Of a stretch of DNA of 64,000 nt, positions 31,975 to 42,396 are shown piece after piece. The notes under the pieces are model-generated. The model saw only the letters and a program-made list of their open reading frames with translations, was not told where the DNA came from and ran no database searches. A program made the position numbers and the translations under genes. Numbering within the stretch: position 1 is the stretch's first letter; each line of letters begins with the position of its first letter. The DNA lies in contig JAPDOI010000431.1 of assembly GCA_029168955.1 (NCBI GenBank), forward strand, positions 529,501-593,500. Direction: 5' to 3'. The stretch comes from Aplectana chamaeleonis. Its lineage: Eukaryota; Nematoda; Chromadorea; Rhabditida; Cosmocercidae.

Positions 31975-32235
31975 TTGAAGGCAGTGTTCACTATGGAAAC
32001 CGTATTCTAGTTTTCGATGTTTTTGGGTAATCGAGTCCTCGAAGTAAAGGATAATAGGCGAAAATTCCCAGAAAACTCAAATATTGGGGTAAAGCAGTTT
32101 GAAGAAACCTCTGAAATATTTCACTACGCCTGTTTGATGTGCGTCGGAGTCTGTGGACTTTTAACAATCTAGACGTCGGAAATGGTTTTGCGCTTCAAAA
32201 TTCTTAGGTAAGCGACTTCGTTTTCTGTTTCTTGT
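31975..32235. other. TTAA-type element end and non-coding DNA
   Basis: TTTGAAGGCAGTGTTCACTATGG at 31974 looks like a family E left end; no partner end was found before the direct repeat starts. Confidence 0.4.
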
Positions 32236-32664
32236 ACCGGAAACTCTTCAAAAAATAAGATGATCAAAAAAGAGAATTCAAAAATAAATAAATGAATATA
32301 ATAAACAAAAGGATATTATGAAGGAGACTTTTCGAAAATCAGCGACAATTCATCTGGCGAAGCAAACGGTGGACAACTGTTATACATCGTGCGCGGCGTG
32401 ATCCAATGGGACGGCTACGGAATTTTCATTCCCTTTCTAGCCGTTTTTCGTCGTACTTCCGTCCTTACTCTTCTTGGAAGGACCCAAAGCTTACGCTTCC
32501 GCAAAAAAAAGAAAAAACCTAGAAAAATTGTTTTGAAAACAACGGAAACACCACTCGTCAGTGGCAACTGATTCAGTAATTGAATGGCGATTCTTAGTGG
32601 AGCGCTAAGAAATTCGCTGCATACCTAAAGTGTGGTCCGCAACTGCACCATAGTTTTTCCGAGG
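32236..32664. repeat. Direct repeat beside mariner, copy 2
   Basis: Same orientation as 29697-30258 and about 130 bp shorter in the middle. In copy 1 the mariner follows immediately after TTTTTCCGAGG, whereas here unrelated DNA follows. Confidence 0.85.
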
Positions 32665-32916
32665 TGGTGGGCTGCAAATTCGACGTCCTCCTTGAATGCT
32701 AAGCGTATACGGAGCTCAACATACCAACTCCATTGAATATTGGAAAAATGACCTCGAGAAGAGGGAGGCCAGTTTCCGTATTCATGAAACTATAGGAGTC
32801 TCCCGGGAAGGTTTTTAAAACCAGGCCGATTTACGCGGCGGGCGAACTTTGGACCATTGCTCCCTTAGCTTCATGAATACGCCCACAGCGCTTCAAGGGA
32901 AGAGGGGAGTTGCAGC

Positions 32917-34946
32917 CAGGGCTGGGCACACGGCATGGCGATTTTGAATATGCACCCCCCTTAGCTCGGTAATTTTCAGGCACCCCCCCCCCTATGGGAA
33001 ATCGAAATCGACTGTTTTCCGAGAAGTCGAGCACACCAGCCATGATCTTGACTTCCTTATTTTGATAAACCAGAGTATAAAAAAAAGCACTGAAGAAAGA
33101 AAATTCCGAAAATGTCAATAAGGAAGTTAGTGCAATTTTTAAACTTCCAAACAATCTTATGAAGAAAATTTTTAGTAAGAAGGTAGGTTGTGACAAAAGA
33201 TAAAACAATTTTTTATTCATTACAATTCAGCAATTACAAACAACAACAGAGCTACTTTTATTGCAGTACTTAATGTTTTCTATCGAATGTTTTCATGAAC
33301 CTATGTATGAAGGATTAATCCGTGTTTGATCGTTCTGATGAAGAAATTTTCAAAATTATTTTGTGTTGTGGAACCATGTAGGGATTGATGAGATGCGTAG
33401 GGAGTGGAAAACCCGATTTTTACCCACGTAGAATGCCGCAATCCCTTAGAGGCTCGGCTCGCCGTGTGATATGGTGTGTGTGCGCAGCTACACGGCGCAC
33501 ATGGGAGTGGACGCGCACACATTATTAATAAAAAAAATGTATTCTATCACAGAACGGGGAAGAGAAAACGAATGATACCGAAGAAAATGGAAGATGATGA
33601 AAATTGTCAGTTCTGGATGTACCCGTTTTAGAAACTTGATGTAAACAAACAAAGTTGGAGCAGGGGTAAGTATTTAGACGTGACAAGTTTAATTCAAACG
33701 AACTTAGTTGATCAAAAGGAGCAATCAGCATGCGAGCAAAGGGTATAGTGGGAAAGAGGAGAATCTGGCAAACAAATTAGTTCAACAAGATCGTTTTTTT
33801 AATGTGATTTAAGGACCTTAAATCTCGTCCCGGTTTTACCCCGAAAACCGGAACAAAACCGGGACGAGTTTTAAGGTCCTTAAATCACATTGAATATCAA
33901 AGCTTTTGTTACTAAAATGTCAGCCAGATTCTCCTCTTTCTCCCAATGCTCTAAGTTCTCTTGGTTAAGGCTGTTTTTAATCAGCAAAGTTCATTTGAAT
34001 GAACCTTGTGAGGTCCGAAAATTCACCCTGCTCCAATTTAGTGTATTTGCATTAAATTTCTGAAATGGTTACATTGAAAGCATCCTATTTCTGCCTTCTT
34101 CCATTTACTCCACTTTCGATTCTTTTCTCCTCCCCGTCCTGTAATAAAAAATTTTTTAATTAATATTGTGCGCGCGTCCACTCCAGTGTGCGCTGTGTTG
34201 CTGCGGACAAACACCATATCGCACGGCGAGACCAGTATCTAAGGAATCGCGGCATTCAAGCTGGATAACATTCGGACTTTTATGTACAGGGTACTTTTCA
34301 AGTAGGAAGATACGATTATCTGCTTCTTTCACTGGAACTTGCAGTCTTCAATGTTTACAGTCGGTTCTCTTCATAAGTCATTCTCATAGACGAAATTCCG
34401 TTGGCTAGTTTTTATATTGACCGCGATATCTGTATTTTTAGTCTGCCATAAAACAGCAGTTCGCTAATCCTTTTCTGAACGTGTACGATAGCGCGTCTGA
34501 GCGCTGTCTTTGTATCTTCGCTTCTAATCGGTAACCACAAGCGTAATCACTGAACGTTACATTGAAGAAACATTACACCACATCAATCCTTATTTGTTAC
34601 AAGATAACAGAGTAGTGTTTATTCATTCATCAAAACAATCAAACACATTATATATGATCTTTAATTCATAGAGTTGTTGATGAGAAGCTTCGACAGCAAC
34701 TATGAATTATTCCGAACACAAACTGCATATCTATCAATAATTTGAATTCTGTAAGTGTTTGTCTTAAAAAGCGGAGAAGAAGATATGACAAACCAGAAGA
34801 GAATCGTGTATTATTTTGCTCCTGAAATTCGACAGAACATGCACTTCGTTTTTTTTTGGTGTCCGGTTTAGGCACCCCCCTTTGCCCTCTCTGCAACGTC
34901 CAATATGCACCCCCCTAAGGTTAACCGGGACGCGTGCCCAGCCCTG
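32917..34946. mobile_element. hAT-like palindromic element, 2.03 kb
   Basis: Ends CAGGGCTGGGCACACGG and CGCGTGCCCAGCCCTG; flanks GTTGCAGC (32909-32916) and GTTGCGGC (34947-34954) match at 7 of 8. Most of the interior (about 33220-34690) is a giant inverted repeat whose centre at 33795-33890 is a near-perfect hairpin (TGATTTAAGGACCTTAAATC / TTAAGGTCCTTAAATCACAT). A half copy lies at 606-1357. No transposase. Short frames inside read the palindrome on both arms and are not genes. Confidence 0.8.
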
Positions 34947-34954
34947 GTTGCGGC

Positions 34955-35378
34955 TGAGAATTACCTCCTCTCCTCCGCATGGAAAGAGATGCTCGACTGC
35001 TATTGCCATCGGGTACTATTGCCGAGAGATCAATTCTCTTGAGACAACGGAGGTATTTCTGCCAAATGGAGGGGGAGCGAAAGAATTTTCTATCTTTCGC
35101 AGCACTTCCCGCGTTCTCATTTCAGCGGGTGTTCCCCACGCTGTCACAAAACAACACCTTCAATGCAGTGATTAATCAGAATTTAGCTTGCCGAGCATCT
35201 CTGCATTCGACAATTGGGCTAGATAGAACTTAAATTTATTCTGTGACATTGGGTCACAGAAAATCATTTTTCGCTGTTATCCGGACGAAGATACTCTACA
35301 CTACCCTTCAGAGGCAGCACTGCCCCTACAAATAACAAAGTACAAGACGGCAGTGAAGTAGGACCCTTTACCGCACCG
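34955..35378. other. No gene recognised
   Basis: Overlapping 84- and 119-codon frames enter from the hAT-like element and have no motif. Nothing else is visible. Confidence 0.3.
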
Positions 35379-35507
35379 TTAAAAGCACAGCCCAACCTCG
35401 GAAGCGTTTTTCTGACTTTTTGCCTATCTTGAAAACGCTCCCACGCTGATTCCAGTGATGTCTCTGGCATCGTAAAAAACCTCGTAGGAACGGAGTTATG
35501 GCCCCTC
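35379..35507 (+). mobile_element. TTAA element family A, part 1, split by a non-LTR retrotransposon
   Basis: Starts TTAAAAGCACAGCCCAACCT and carries the family A words TTTGCCTATCTTGAAAACG and GATTCCAGTGATGTCTCTGG. It breaks at TATGGCCCCTC and resumes at 38952 with the same 11 bases. Confidence 0.82.
35497..35507. repeat. Target site duplication, left copy
   Basis: TATGGCCCCTC, repeated exactly at 38952-38962, flanking the retrotransposon 35508-38951. Confidence 0.85.
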
Positions 35508-35544
35508 TTCTTCTTCTTCTTTGCAGCCACTGAGAGGGGTTTCG

Positions 35545-36753
35545 TCACAAGTTGAGAAAGTGGGCGACCAGCACTGGATTCGTCCACAAGCCTATTGTAG
35601 TGAGCGTTGTTGGCATCTTCGGACAATCAAATAGGTGTTTAGTGTCGTGGCCTTGGTTCCCACAGTCCGGGCACACGTCAGGCTGGCTATTGTCGATCCT
35701 GTGCAGGTAAGACATAAGCAACGGAGAATGTCCGCAGCGCGACGAAGCGAGGATACACCTGGCGCGCCTACCGAGCTCGGACTCGGTATCACATACCCTG
35801 GGCGGCACATCACCGAGAATATGGTTGAGGGCCGCTTTGGCGAGATGATCCTTGACAAACCGGGTGTGCTCCGCGCGTAAGAGACGAAGCCGTTCTTGAT
35901 TCGAGTCGGTCCATCTCTGTACATTCACTTTGTTCGGAGCATCGGCAAACGGCACTCTGATCGATCTCTCTCTCACGGGATTTAATAGTCTTCTCGACGG
36001 ATGATTAGGTTGCTTAAGGACATTAATAAACATCTGCTGAGCCTGGAGCTGACAATGCTCTTTCACTGGCAAGATACGGGCCTCGGCGTGAAGGTGCTAC
36101 ATCGGTGAGCTTTTTGCACATCCAGTGGCTATTCGTAGTGCAGCATTCTGAATTCGCTGCATCTTAGTCCAGTAACTGTCCGACACGATGTGCTGCCAGA
36201 CAGGTGCAGCATACTCCAATGCAGGCTGCAGAATAGCTCGATATGTCGTCAAGATTGTCTCTTTGCTGCCACCCCATGACGTTCCTTCTACAGCTCTCAA
36301 CACATTAAGCTTTGCCTTGATAATTGCCTGCTTCTGTTCAGCATTTTTGTGAAACTTCAGCGATGGGTCAAAAACGAGGCCTAGCAGTTTAGGAAATTGC
36401 GCTGTAGGCAAGAGGTCACCATCCCACCTGACAACAGGTTGGGCGCTGTGTTCCTTTGGGTCAGATGTGAATACCGAAACAGAAGACTTCGCCGCGGAAA
36501 CTGTGAGCATCATACTATCGAGAAAGTTTTTAAGCTCGACGAGATAGTCGCTGATCTTGTTTGCGGCTACCTGTATGTCACGATTACGGCACATGATGGT
36601 GATATCGTCGGCATACGCAACAATTTTTATATATTCAGGAGGCTCAGGTAGGTCCTCAATATACAGGCTGAAGAGGGCAGGTGACAAAACTCTACCCTGC
36701 GGCACACCGGCTGCTACAGGTATACTATCGGAGACGTGATTCTGGAATAGCAC
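35545..36753 (-). pseudogene. Non-LTR reverse transcriptase, C-terminal part and zinc-knuckle tail
   Basis: Minus-strand frame 36753-36097 gives SIPVAAGVPQGRVLSPALFS (reverse transcriptase motif around GVPQG), then VAYADDITIM with the catalytic YADD at about 36606-36617, then LGLVFD and a thumb ending ALRIATGCAKSSPM. After a frame change near 36090, the frame 36072-35545 continues with a basic linker and CPDCGNQGHDTKHLFDCP, the Cys/His knuckle usual at the end of CR1, Jockey and R1-type proteins. It follows the palm N-terminal half at 37642-36725. The two frame breaks (about 36745 and 36085) show it is dead. Confidence 0.88.
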
Positions 36754-37660
36754 TTTGGCCCCAACGACCTTTCGTAAACGCTGCGAGCCAACGCTTCTGC
36801 CACGGTTGCAGCGAGGACTTCAATAGTTTCTCGGACAAAAGTCCTAGGTTAACAGAATCAAATGCTCTGGTTAGATCGAGGGCAACGGCCACTGTTCTAA
36901 GAGGCTTTCTGAAATTGAACCCATCGACCGCATAGCTGACAATCTCCAGAAGGGCAGTGGTGGTGGAGTGAAGCTTTCTAAACCCATGTTGATGTTGCCG
37001 TGCCTCATTCTGCTCTGCCAGGTCCCTTACGATTAGCTTTTCGGCTACTTTCGCGATCGGTGATAACAGGCTAATAGGGCGATAGCCCTTCATCGCGATT
37101 TGCGATTTGCCTGGCTTAGGCAGTGGTATCACATTGGCGGTCTTCCATGCTTGAGGTAGAGTGCAAGTTCGGAAAGAAGTGTTTGTGATATCTGCGATCA
37201 TCGGTAGAAGTTCCGTGGGAAGCTTCTTCAAGATGGCTGCTGAGATACCATCAGGTCCGAGAGCCTTCGAGTTCCTCATTTCCTTGATAGCCTTCTCCAC
37301 TTGAGCAGGGGTAAAGGCCTCAGTGGCGTTTATCAGCGGCAGAAGGCTTAGTTCTCTTACCGTGACTCTGTTTTGTATGCCACGCTTGGTACGTGTGATG
37401 AAGAAATTTTTGCCAAGAGCGTATGCGGCAGCCTTTCCTGATTTGAAGACGCTGTTATCGAACTCCATGGTAGAGTTCGAGGAGTGGGCGCACTTTACAG
37501 ATATCTTTCTCAATACTTTCCGCGCAGTTGTTCCGTCGGTTTTGAAATTCAACCTTTCAGTGAACTTCTCCCAACTGTCTTTCTTGTGCTTGTTCATATC
37601 CTTTTTTATCTCTTCATCCAGCTTGGCCACCTCAGGGTCCAAATGATTCTCAGCTCTCTT
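36725..37660 (-). pseudogene. Non-LTR reverse transcriptase, N-terminal part
   Basis: The frame 37642-36725 encodes the linker and fingers/palm start: KALGPDGISAAILKKLP (the LGPDGI motif), AWKTANVIPLPKPGK, YRPISLLSPIAKVAEKLI, HGFRKLHSTTTALLEI and VAVALDLTRAFDSV, where the Asp of ALDLTRAFD is the first catalytic residue. This order is diagnostic of APE-type non-LTR reverse transcriptases. It is joined upstream, after stops near 37650-37720, to the endonuclease frame, and downstream by a frameshift to the GVPQG/YADD part. Confidence 0.9.
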
Positions 37661-37719
37661 TTAATCTCTTGTCCTGATCTTCTGTAGAATCTCCCTGGTG
37701 ACATTAGGGTAGAAACTTT

Positions 37720-38940
37720 TCACACGTCCTTCAGGTATGGTCGCTTTTGTAGCCTTCCGGATATGTGACGCTCTTTCTGGTGATCATCGCCATTCCATGG
37801 ATACTCAGCTGCCTGGCGGAGCGCAACCTCTCTCAACAGGACCCAGTCAGCAAGGCATAAATTGAGATAAGAACGTTGACGAATACCAGTATAAGGGGCA
37901 AGAGAGTTTGAGAGATCAATATGGAGAAAGACGGGAATGTGGTCGCTGGAAAGAGTTGTGGAAGTGGACCATGTGCAAGAATTAGAAAGATTGCATGAAA
38001 CGAGGGAGATGTCCGGGCTAGAAGGTTGGCCGTAGGAAGGGAGACGAGTAGGCTGATCATTGTTGAGGATAACCAGATCACACTCCTCAGCCCAATCCTC
38101 GACGTCTTCCCCACTGACGTCGGACTCAAGCGCAGAACAGAACTTGTGAGCATTGAAGTCACCTGCAAAGACAGCTGATGGAGAGAGAGAGCAGTCATGC
38201 AACTGCTTAAGAAGAGGTTTGGGGTTGTAGGTTGGGGGACAAGAAGTGGTAGGAGGGATGTAAATATTAAATAGAGATAGTGGAGTTTTAAGAGGGAGGT
38301 GAACGGGAACGCACTCGAGAGTACCGTCCTTAGGAACATTTAGAATTAGATGAGAAGATAAGTTAGAAAGCACAAACGTAGAAACTCCGCCTCCAAGAGC
38401 TGTCCTTGGCATGTGATAGGCACTGTAGCCTGGAATGCTTGGTTGGGGATAACTGGTAGAGGGATAGAGTTTGGCATCTTGAACCATAATAACATCTGGA
38501 TGATGAGTACGTGCGAAGAGTGAGAGTTCAGACAATTTGGTGCGAAGGCCGTTAAGATTTATATGTACAACAGAGAGGGGGCGGTTGGTGAATGACGAAT
38601 CAGAGTTGCTGGGGGCGGAGCACAGAACACAACGGAAGGATGAGTTGTGATGCCTCACAGAACTAAGACCTGAACAGGAGAAGTGCGCCCACCTTTGGCA
38701 TCCAAAGCATTGGACGCTTGTTCCAATCCAGCTGACTTTCTTGTTGCAAGTGGCACATTGATACTTCTGCAAAGGTCCAGGATTCCTCTCGACGCCAGCC
38801 CTTTGTAGTAGAACCGTCAGGAGAGCTGCGGCCAGCCAGCGACACTCCCATGACGAAAACCCTCTCGGTGGAGGGAGTGATGTCGGTTTGCACGAAGATG
38901 ATGTTGTTTCCTCCACCCTGCCACGGGACGAACGTACGAC
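37720..38940 (-). pseudogene. Non-LTR N-terminal region: 2A-like motif, PHD-type finger, APE endonuclease
   Basis: Translating the minus strand inward from 38940: a short leader, then LLTVLLQRAGVERNPGP (38773-38823), the 2A-like sequence; then a PHD-like finger with CATC, CFGC, WAHFSC and CVLC at about 38611-38770; then an endonuclease with VVHINLNGLRTK, IMVQDAKLY, GGGVSTFV, AGDFNAHKFCS, PTRLPSYGQPSSPDISLVS and SSDHIPVFLHID. The open frame continues upstream into the flanking repeat, and its first in-frame Met (39027) lies outside the element. Inside the element I find no in-frame Met before the 2A motif, so the true start is lost or non-AUG. It ends in a stop at 37720, out of frame with the reverse transcriptase. 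Confidence 0.88.
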
Positions 38941-38951
38941 ATCTCGGCAGC

Positions 38952-39320
38952 TATGGCCCCTCAAAAAGTGAGCTGCGGAAGCATGGTGGACGAGTTGTCC
39001 GTGACTTGTAACTTCCGTCATCTGCAACCGATGTGTGTGAGCCGACCAGGATACAGAGAGTGGCTGAGAATGAAGGGAAGAACGGGGCTACTGATCGGAA
39101 ACCATAGCTCATCTCGCCACTACTGAGCTCGAAAGATCGTAAAAGGGGCGTGCCAAAGTGGCTTTCGGGTGTGGGCACCCCAGGGTGGCTTCCTCCCATA
39201 TCTCGCTTCTCCGCAGGAATTGAGAGCTCGCCCTTGGCAGTGGCTATATAGGGTGGGTCTACTCCACAACTATGTGGAAATCCCAGATTTCGTCCCTGAG
39301 CTTGGACTGTTTTTTTTTGA
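38952..39320 (+). mobile_element. TTAA element family A2, part 2
   Basis: Begins with the right copy of TATGGCCCCTC (38952-38962) and continues the family A sequence (GGAAGCATGGTGGACGAGTT). Its distal part matches 27278-27470 in reverse and ends near a TTGA shared with the next element. Confidence 0.8.
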
Positions 39321-39710
39321 AGGCAGCGTTCACGATATTCATCCTCGGTGACCTTCCACACTGAATTGATAGGCGTGCTCCACGAGGAGGTTCTGTAATG
39401 ATATGAACAAATGAACACTCAAGATCGTGAGATGAGCGATGGTTTCGGATCAAAAGCCCCGTTCAGCCCTAAATTTTCAAATTCTCTCTTTACTCCGGTC
39501 AGCTCGCATACATGGGCTGCAAAAGACGGAAGTTACTGGCCTCGGACAACTCGTCCATCACGCTTCCTTAGCTAATTTTCTGGGGGACCATAACTACGTT
39601 AGCAGAAGGCTTTGTACGATTCCAGAGATATCATTGGAATCAGCATGGGGTCGTTTTCAAGATAGGTGGAAAAACAGAAAAACTATTCTTATCGTGAACA
39701 CTGCCTTTAA
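39317..39710 (-). mobile_element. TTAA-type MITE, family A (reverse)
   Basis: Starts TTGAAGGCAGCGTTCACGAT, ends TTATCGTGAACACTGCCTTTAA. Interior is family A reversed (CATGGGCTGCAAAAGACGGAAG, GATTCCAGAGATATCATTGG). Abuts the previous element. Confidence 0.82.
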
Positions 39711-40035
39711 CCGCTAACATCGCGGTTCTTTCGCGTTCAGTATTGGGTCGTAAGCGCAGAACACATTGAGGCAGCATTTTTTCCATAATTTTGCCGTTGG
39801 AATTCTTCATTGGACCATCTTGCGTAAGTGGAAAAGCCAAATCGCGAAGGATAGGACAACTCCTCCTTCAAGGTGCACTGCACGTACAACTCTTCGACAT
39901 GCTCGGAGGAAAAACGGGGGAGCTCCCTCAAGGAGAATTTTCCTTGTCCTCCTTCCTCCTCAACGACTATTTACAGACCTTCCCCCCAAACATGTGAGCA
40001 GTCAGCCGACAGTCTAACCAGATCAGACGAAGTGT
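39711..40035. other. No gene recognised
   Basis: Several overlapping short frames on both strands (64-99 codons) without motif. Confidence 0.3.
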
Positions 40036-40321
40036 TAAAGTGTGCCCGAATGAGAATGGCGGCCCACGCGGCCGGCGTGCTTGGCAGGCGGCCGTCGCAT
40101 GTGCCGCCCTCGGACGAGTGTTGGATTTCAACGACGGCTGTCCCCTCTACCACCGTCTGCAGAGCTGATTGATCGGTGCTTGCTGCCAACCGGTGCCGGC
40201 CCCGTTCGTCGTCGATGGCGGTGGGGACTTTACGCATGCTCGTCCGAGAGCGGCGAACGCGACGGTCGCCTGCCAAGCACGCCGGCCGCGTGGGCTGCCA
40301 TTCTCATTCGGACGCACCTTA
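40036..40321. mobile_element. GC-rich foldback element
   Basis: Left TGCCCGAATGAGAATGGC with CACGCGGCCGGCGTGCTTGG pairs with right CCAAGCACGCCGGCCGCGTG and GCCATTCTCATTCGGACGCA. Arms of about 65 bp and an inner pair at CGGACGAG / CTCGTCCG. Confidence 0.85.
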
Positions 40322-40679
40322 CTTATATGTGTTAAGCGGGATTCGATCGGGTGAAGCTAGAAAACACTATGAACGCTTTGGGTAAGTTCCCAGAAAGACG
40401 ATTTTTCTTACGTCGCCGTTATGCATTAGCACTCCGAGACACTATAGGTACTTGCCGACAGCTTGAGGCTAAGTTGCACTGGGATAGCTGAAGCGAGATC
40501 GTTGCTCGATTTGCGGCCCTTACTGAGAAGCACGTGACTCGAAAAAGTATCCTATGATGCTTTATTCTCAGGCAACAGAACCGCCAGCACACCCTGACGC
40601 TCCGAATCTTGTTTGTAAGGTTCTCTGAAATCGCTTGAGATTTCGAATCAATATAGGAGTCTCGATAATAGGTACTCAG

Positions 40680-40893
40680 GTCCCGAAAATACCAGAAAAT
40701 TCTGGCAGATTTCCGAAATATTTTGCCCTCTGTTAGTATTAATTTTCTCGTAATCTGTCAGATTTTTTCCGAAATCCGTCAGAACATTTTCAGGAATCTG
40801 TCAGAATTTTCTGGTAATCTGACAGAGTTTTTGGTAATCTGTCAATTTTTCGGTAATCTCTCAGAACTTTTCGGTAATTTGCCAGAATCTTCA
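40680..40893. repeat. Degenerate ~25-bp tandem repeat (TCTGTCAGAATTTT type)
   Basis: Repeats of GGTAATCTGTCAGAATTTTT with period about 22-27 bp and heavy divergence. Similar GGTAAT words return at 47410-47560. Confidence 0.65.
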
Positions 40894-40896
40894 GTC

Positions 40897-41388
40897 TTCA
40901 CTGAAAAACAATGGTGGTAGCCCTCAGAAGCAGATCAGCGTTGAAAAAACGTATCTGAACGCATTCGGAAGAAACTGCTTTGAAAAATGTTCAACTGGGC
41001 AGGGCGGCCTCCTGGGGTTCAAATGTTGTCCTCAGCACCGACATGGCGGTATCACTGCAACGTCTTGATCTGCGTCTATCAGCAGTGGTTTTCATTAAAA
41101 TACGCAATGGTTTGTCAGCATTTTGCCTGACGAGATGTCCGAATCTCGTCAGGAAAACATTTCTCGACTATTGCGCCTTTCCTTCAAAACCTCTGCTGAT
41201 AGACGCATCAAGACGTGGCAGTGATACTGCCATGTCGGTATTGAGGACAACATTTGAACCCTAGGGGGCCGCCCTGCTTAATGGAATATTTTCCGAAGCC
41301 GTTTTTTCCCTCTGATAATGCGTTCAGATTAGTTTTTTCAAACGCTGTTCTGCTTCTGAGGGCTACCACCATTGTTTTTTCAGTGAAA
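40897..41388. mobile_element. Foldback element, ~490 bp
   Basis: Arms of about 230 bp: TTCACTGAAAAACAATGGTG on the left, CACCATTGTTTTTTCAGTGAA on the right; centre CCTGACGAGA..TCTCGTCAGG at about 41125. No coding content; the 94-codon frame here runs through the hairpin. Confidence 0.88.
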
Positions 41389-41722
41389 ACCTAAGGACGA
41401 AGTTTCTCGTGATCACTGCCTTTCGGTAGAACTTTCACGTAAATCTCTAGAATTCCCCTCCGTGATTCAGTACTCTTCGAGTGGTTATATTTCACCACGT
41501 TCACCTGCAGAATCCTTATCTATGAACCAGCATCAACATTTTCAGTTTCATATTTTTACTACATAATAGGGAACACACCCGTTTCTAAAACAGTTTTATT
41601 CATAAGTATTCCAACTACACCATAGTTCATATACACAAAAAACAGTTTCTTATGGAAGGGACAACGATATCAAGCTACTCACAAGACACAAGAGCTCAAT
41701 TCACCGTAGCATAATTTTTTCA

Positions 41723-42292
41723 TTAAGCCTGATGAACTTGCGAGTGGAGCGCTGCGGCACATAGCCTCCGAATTGTAACCGATCGCGTTGAAGCCGCGTC
41801 TTTGGGAATAATCGCTTCACTCTCTATGGAGACGTTGTGACGAGGGTTAAGATAGTGCTCAAGCATCATCTCCGTGGAAACAAACTGTAATGTAAACAAT
41901 TCTTCAGCGGAAATCAAAGAATTTCCGAAAAAAAATCCTCACCTCCTCTCTGAACCAGACCGCACCACAACGTGATAACTGGTCCAGGGTGGCGTACTTG
42001 AGATCGACAGCTTCGAGTATGATACGAACCTAGAGAGGGACCACTCATCTTGACCTTTGACTAATTATATGAAGTTCAAACTCTTACTCGGAGGTATCTC
42101 AAGACGCTCTCCATGCGCAAGATGAGCACTTTGTTGTAATCGGGGACCGAGCTCAAATTTTCAACCCAATCCGGATCCACATCTTCGTCGAATATGACAT
42201 ACTGACGCTTGTAAAGTTCACCGCGTACAATCGATGATTCTTAACATCACGAAATCGAATGAGCCATGCCATTTGGAACATAACATGTACAG
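41723..42292 (-). pseudogene. Cytoplasmic dynein heavy chain fragment (AAA2 region), decayed, introns retained
   Basis: Minus-strand translation in shifting frames gives [14 protein letters not shown], then [25 protein letters not shown] (the Walker-B-like IFDGDVDPEWVENLN motif of dynein AAA2), then [10 protein letters not shown]. After an intron (GTAAG at 42087; acceptor CTCTAG before 42029) exon 42029-41943 encodes [20 protein letters not shown] and CGAVWFREE (the SRCGMVWFSEE signature). A 58-nt intron (GTGAGG to TTACAG, 41942-41885) leads to FVSTEMMLEHYLN. Dynein heavy chain is the ATPase motor of minus-end microtubule transport. At least two frameshifts (near 42225 and 42110) and the lack of the rest of the protein (over 4000 residues) mark it as a fragment. 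Introns show it is not a processed copy. Identity with dhc-1-type chains is inferred from motif memory. Confidence 0.75.
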
Positions 42293-42396
42293 TCATGTCC
42301 AGAGAGAATCACCTAGCTGCGGACAGCGCGGGCGGTCACGTCGTGGTAGTCACATAATATATACTGCTCAATGGCCTAGCTATTAACCCACGGCTT

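Larger units (their letters stand above)
35508..38951 (-). mobile_element. APE-type non-LTR retrotransposon (CR1/Jockey group), 3.4 kb, with 2A-like peptide
   Basis: The element lies on the minus strand: 5' end at 38951, 3' end at 35508 in a GAA-type trinucleotide tail (TTCTTCTTCTTC on the plus strand), as in CR1-like elements that end in microsatellites. Removing it and one 11-bp duplication restores a family A element. Order of encoded parts: 2A-like NPGP motif, PHD-type finger, APE endonuclease, reverse transcriptase, Cys/His tail. There is a single reading system and no separate ORF1, so it is either short at the 5' end or a one-ORF element. At least three frame breaks make it inactive. 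Confidence 0.88.

Noticed and set aside
36397..36935. Plus-strand frames of 60-84 codons
   Set aside because: Antisense shadows of the reverse transcriptase.
38663..38893. 76-codon minus-strand frame overlapping the 2A/PHD region
   Set aside because: Alternative frame of the non-LTR N-terminus; the frame with NPGP, paired Cys and endonuclease motifs is the real one.
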